Positions 5,655 to 7,694 of a stretch of DNA of 7,694 nucleotides are shown piece after piece. Position 1 is the first letter of the stretch. Each line of letters starts with the position of its first letter. Below the pieces are notes generated by a model, which did no database searches, was not told the DNA's origin, and saw nothing but the letters and a program-made list of their open reading frames with translations. This DNA comes from Candidatus Nomurabacteria bacterium (GTDB taxonomy: Bacteria; Patescibacteriota; Saccharimonadia; Saccharimonadales; Saccharimonadaceae), in the NCBI GenBank assembly GCA_031264785.1, contig JAISDN010000060.1:1-7694 (forward strand). Direction: 5' to 3'. A program made the translations under genes and the position numbers.

Positions 5655-7553
5655 ATGAAGACCATAAAGTCTTTTTTATTCGTTATTGTTTTAGTAAGTT
5701 TAGTTTTGGCGGTTTTTCCGCAATCTGCGCTGGCTTGGGGTGATAATACGCAAATATTAACCACTGACCAAACTGCAAATCTGGATTGGGGTAACAATGG
5801 CAACCCTAATCAAGCCGACATTGAGTATTATTATCAAGATTGCGCTAGCAATCAGTTGGTTATACGATACGAAAGAGCTCACGACTGCAATGCGACAATA
5901 GGCATTGTAGTTTACTCTTATCCATATGTTAGTATATGCCGAAGCTCAGAAGTTTTTTCAGATGAAAAATACTTCGAAGGCGGAGTGATTCTTGACACTG
6001 AGTATATGGCCATGTTGGCAAACCAGTATGAGGATATGATTCCAGATGATGAAGCTACCGGAGAGTATGCATTCGATCCGGAAGCTCCCTTACTCATTTC
6101 TGTTTCCAGAGACTGCGATGATGAAACTCATCATCAGGATAAGATAACTATATCGGAAGCAGAGCCTTATGTTGATGGTGAAGAAATTACTGAGCAGCCG
6201 GACGAAGCTACTTCAATATGCTTGAATTGGTGGTATGATACACTCAGTTTAAGGTGTCTGCCAAAGCAGTTAACGCTGAATTGGGATTCGAAGATGCTTC
6301 TTGCTGATTCGAGTCTATATAATAGTGAGCTAAAGAAAATTGCTATGGCGATTTGTGGATCTATATATAACGGTAATATACGTGAATTACTGGGGAATCT
6401 GGGATTCGGTCATATTGAAGAATATTCAAAAGACACTAACGATCGTGCCGCTAAAGGCGTGGCACATACAGCGCATTATTGGATATCTTCGCAAAAAATC
6501 AACGGGGTTGATTATGTCACGGTAGATATATCTGGGACAGAAGGAGAGTCTGAGTGGTTGAGTAATCTTGGCTTCACTACGATACAACCCGATAGTCCAA
6601 TACATAAAGGTTTTGAATCTGCCGCTGAGTGGGCGGAGCACGACCTTAAGTGGTATTGTCTCGACGAAGAAAATGACATCGACGTAGAGAATGCGAAGTT
6701 CTTAATAACTGGTCATTCGCGCGGGGCAGCAGTTGGTAATATTTTGGCAACCAAGTTAAATGAAACTTATGGCGCTGAAAATGTCTTTGCCTACACTTTT
6801 GCCACGCCAAATACTTACAACCTTGGTGGAGTTGCACCGGAAGCAAATAATATTTTTAATATTGTAGACGCTGATGACTTAGTGCAAGGCCTTCCGCCTA
6901 AGGGCACAAAAGCCGGCACGACGCTGGGCTATGCATCGAATGCGCTGGCAACAGCTGCATTTTACAATATTAGCACAAAACAACTGGCTGCAGACTTCTT
7001 GTTAAGTTCTTCTTTGCCTATGCCCGAACGATTTTGGCAGCATTCGCCGGATAACTATATCGCCAGAGTGTTTTCTGATGAGCCGACATTGGTGTGGAAT
7101 GGCTTGTTTTGGAACTATGTTCAAATCCACTGTCCGGTTGATGTAATCATCCGCAGCGGCGACGAAATAGTAGCCAGCGTGATTGGTGGCGAGGTTTATA
7201 ATAAGGATGAAGTTTTCGCTTTTGTGAATGACGAAGGCGAAAAAGATTTCTTGTTACCGGCTGATAAAAAATATGACATCGAGCTGATCCCAACTGATGA
7301 TGGCGAGATGGATTATTCAGCCTCGCAGTTCCAGCCCGGTGTTAGTGATAGCTATGTGGAAATCGTTAGCCGGCCAGCTATAGCGATAAAGGGCGGCAAA
7401 AAACTTGAGGCGAGCATTGATGGCTCGGTAGCAACGCCGCCCGAAGAAGTGGCGACAAGCGATAAAGATTTGCCGTTTGAGGCAATAATTATCATAGTCT
7501 TGGTGGCGATGGTTGCTGTGATGACAGTCATTAGATTACGACGGCGTAATTGA
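5655..7553 (+). CDS. Exported, membrane-anchored class 3 lipase-like hydrolase
   Basis: A 632-residue protein. A Sec signal peptide covers about 1-27 (KSFLFVIVLVSLVLAVF, cut likely after SALA). Residues 28-205 form a region I do not recognise, acidic and with six cysteines (63, 78, 95, 154, 189, 201). From about 220 it follows the Lipase_3 alpha/beta-hydrolase pattern: LYNSELKKIAMAICGSIYNG, then VDISGTEGESEWLSNLGF (289-306), HKGF (317-320), the nucleophile elbow GHSRG (353-357, Ser355), a likely catalytic Asp408 in DADDLVQGLPP, and a candidate His463 in WQHSPDNY. A beta-rich module starting CPVDVIIRSGD (493-503) follows, then a C-terminal membrane helix (about 608-625) and a basic tail RLRRRN. 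It should therefore face outward, tethered to the membrane. Substrate is unknown; lipid or ester hydrolysis is inferred. The front half is AT-rich compared with its neighbours. Confidence 0.8.
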   Translation: MKTIKSFLFVIVLVSLVLAVFPQSALAWGDNTQILTTDQTANLDWGNNGNPNQADIEYYYQDCASNQLVIRYERAHDCNATIGIVVYSYPYVSICRSSEVFSDEKYFEGGVILDTEYMAMLANQYEDMIPDDEATGEYAFDPEAPLLISVSRDCDDETHHQDKITISEAEPYVDGEEITEQPDEATSICLNWWYDTLSLRCLPKQLTLNWDSKMLLADSSLYNSELKKIAMAICGSIYNGNIRELLGNLGFGHIEEYSKDTNDRAAKGVAHTAHYWISSQKINGVDYVTVDISGTEGESEWLSNLGFTTIQPDSPIHKGFESAAEWAEHDLKWYCLDEENDIDVENAKFLITGHSRGAAVGNILATKLNETYGAENVFAYTFATPNTYNLGGVAPEANNIFNIVDADDLVQGLPPKGTKAGTTLGYASNALATAAFYNISTKQLAADFLLSSSLPMPERFWQHSPDNYIARVFSDEPTLVWNGLFWNYVQIHCPVDVIIRSGDEIVASVIGGEVYNKDEVFAFVNDEGEKDFLLPADKKYDIELIPTDDGEMDYSASQFQPGVSDSYVEIVSRPAIAIKGGKKLEASIDGSVATPPEEVATSDKDLPFEAIIIIVLVAMVAVMTVIRLRRRN

Positions 7554-7554
7554 A

Positions 7555-7563
7555 CCCCCCCCC
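7555..7563 (+). repeat. Nine-base C homopolymer after the stop codon
   Basis: Nine C begin one base after the TGA of the lipase-like gene and precede the terminator. As non-coding sequence it cannot switch this gene; it is noted because a ten-base C run also occurs at 179-188. Confidence 0.9.
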
Positions 7564-7572
7564 AATTTTCAA

Positions 7573-7607
7573 AAAAGCGGCTTTTTGCACGTCAAAAAGT
7601 CGCTTTT
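7573..7607 (+). terminator. Intrinsic terminator after the lipase-like gene
   Basis: A 15-bp stem (7573-7587 with 7593-7607), containing one G-T pair, encloses a CACGT loop. The left arm begins AAAAGCGG and the right arm ends CGCTTTT, giving the A-stem-T form of a factor-independent terminator that could also work in reverse. It separates the lipase-like gene from the next one. Confidence 0.85.
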
Positions 7608-7618
7608 AAATTAGTTTA

Positions 7619-7627
7619 TGCTATACT
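7619..7627 (+). promoter_or_regulatory. Extended -10 promoter of the last gene
   Basis: TGC-TATACT lies exactly 6 bases before the ATG at 7634, so the first transcribed base would be at or next to the start codon. It is the same string as in the promoter of the minus-strand gene. No clear -35 is seen; that region overlaps the terminator stem. Confidence 0.6.
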
Positions 7628-7633
7628 AAAGGT

Positions 7634-7694
7634 ATGAAAGATTCCGAAATCCATATTTCGACCAAAACCTTGATCCGTTTTTGGCTGGTGATTA
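7634..7694 (+). CDS. Start of a gene, possibly AI-2E-family transporter
   Basis: Twenty codons are visible before the window ends: MKDSEIHISTKTLIRFWLVI. The opening, short and polar with ISTKT and then the beginning of a hydrophobic segment, resembles the N-terminus of AI-2E/PerM-type membrane permeases from memory, but 20 residues cannot prove this. No ribosome site is present; the -10 box placement suggests a leaderless message. That it is coding rests on the promoter, the preceding terminator and the open frame. It could be another membrane protein altogether. Confidence 0.5.
   Translation, partial: MKDSEIHISTKTLIRFWLVI

Noticed and set aside
1..7694. Alternative genetic code with UGA as glycine (as in Absconditabacteria and Gracilibacteria)
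   Set aside because: TGA ends dnaX exactly at the dnaB overlap and ends the lipase-like gene right after its basic tail; no conserved protein here needs to read through UGA.
1..7694. CRISPR array, tRNA, rRNA, insertion sequence or toxin-antitoxin pair
   Set aside because: No regularly spaced repeats, tRNA cloverleaf, rRNA core, transposase motif or small gene pair was seen on either strand.

Overview
The window holds a core replication and recombination gene cluster flanked by genes for exported proteins. I think it comes from an ultrasmall Patescibacterium (CPR), most likely a Candidatus Saccharibacteria (TM7) relative. The reasons are the shortened, zinc-less forms of DnaX and RecR, compact overlapping genes, and moderate GC. 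TGA clearly acts as a stop at the dnaX end and the lipase-like gene end, which argues against the lineages that read UGA as glycine. The lineage call is inference from remembered family features, not a search.

Layout: (1) 1-224, minus strand, the 5' part of a secreted protein of unknown function with a ten-G run just before its signal-peptide core. (2) 225-413, a divergent intergenic region with promoters for both sides and a REP-like palindrome at 298-328. (3) 414-5561, five plus-strand genes: dnaX, dnaB (start and stop overlap as ATGA), a multi-spanning ArnT/PMT-like GT-C glycosyltransferase, ybaB and recR. (4) 5655-7553, a gene with its own well-formed promoter for an exported, C-terminally anchored class 3 lipase-like protein. 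(5) 7555-7563, a nine-C run, then a strong intrinsic terminator at 7573-7607. (6) 7634 to the end, the first 20 codons of another gene, apparently leaderless, possibly an AI-2E-type transporter.

How the genes fit together: DnaX loads the sliding clamp, DnaB is the replicative helicase, and YbaB and RecR belong to the old dnaX-ybaB-recR neighbourhood known from E. coli. Here that block is split by dnaB and a membrane glycosyltransferase. The flanking genes look like cell-surface functions. I see no CRISPR array, tRNA, rRNA, insertion sequence or obvious defence system. The most notable points are the loss of structural zinc sites in both DnaX and RecR, the possible phase-variable G run in the secreted gene, the REP-like palindrome, and the membrane-anchored lipase-like protein with an AT-rich, cysteine-containing front half.
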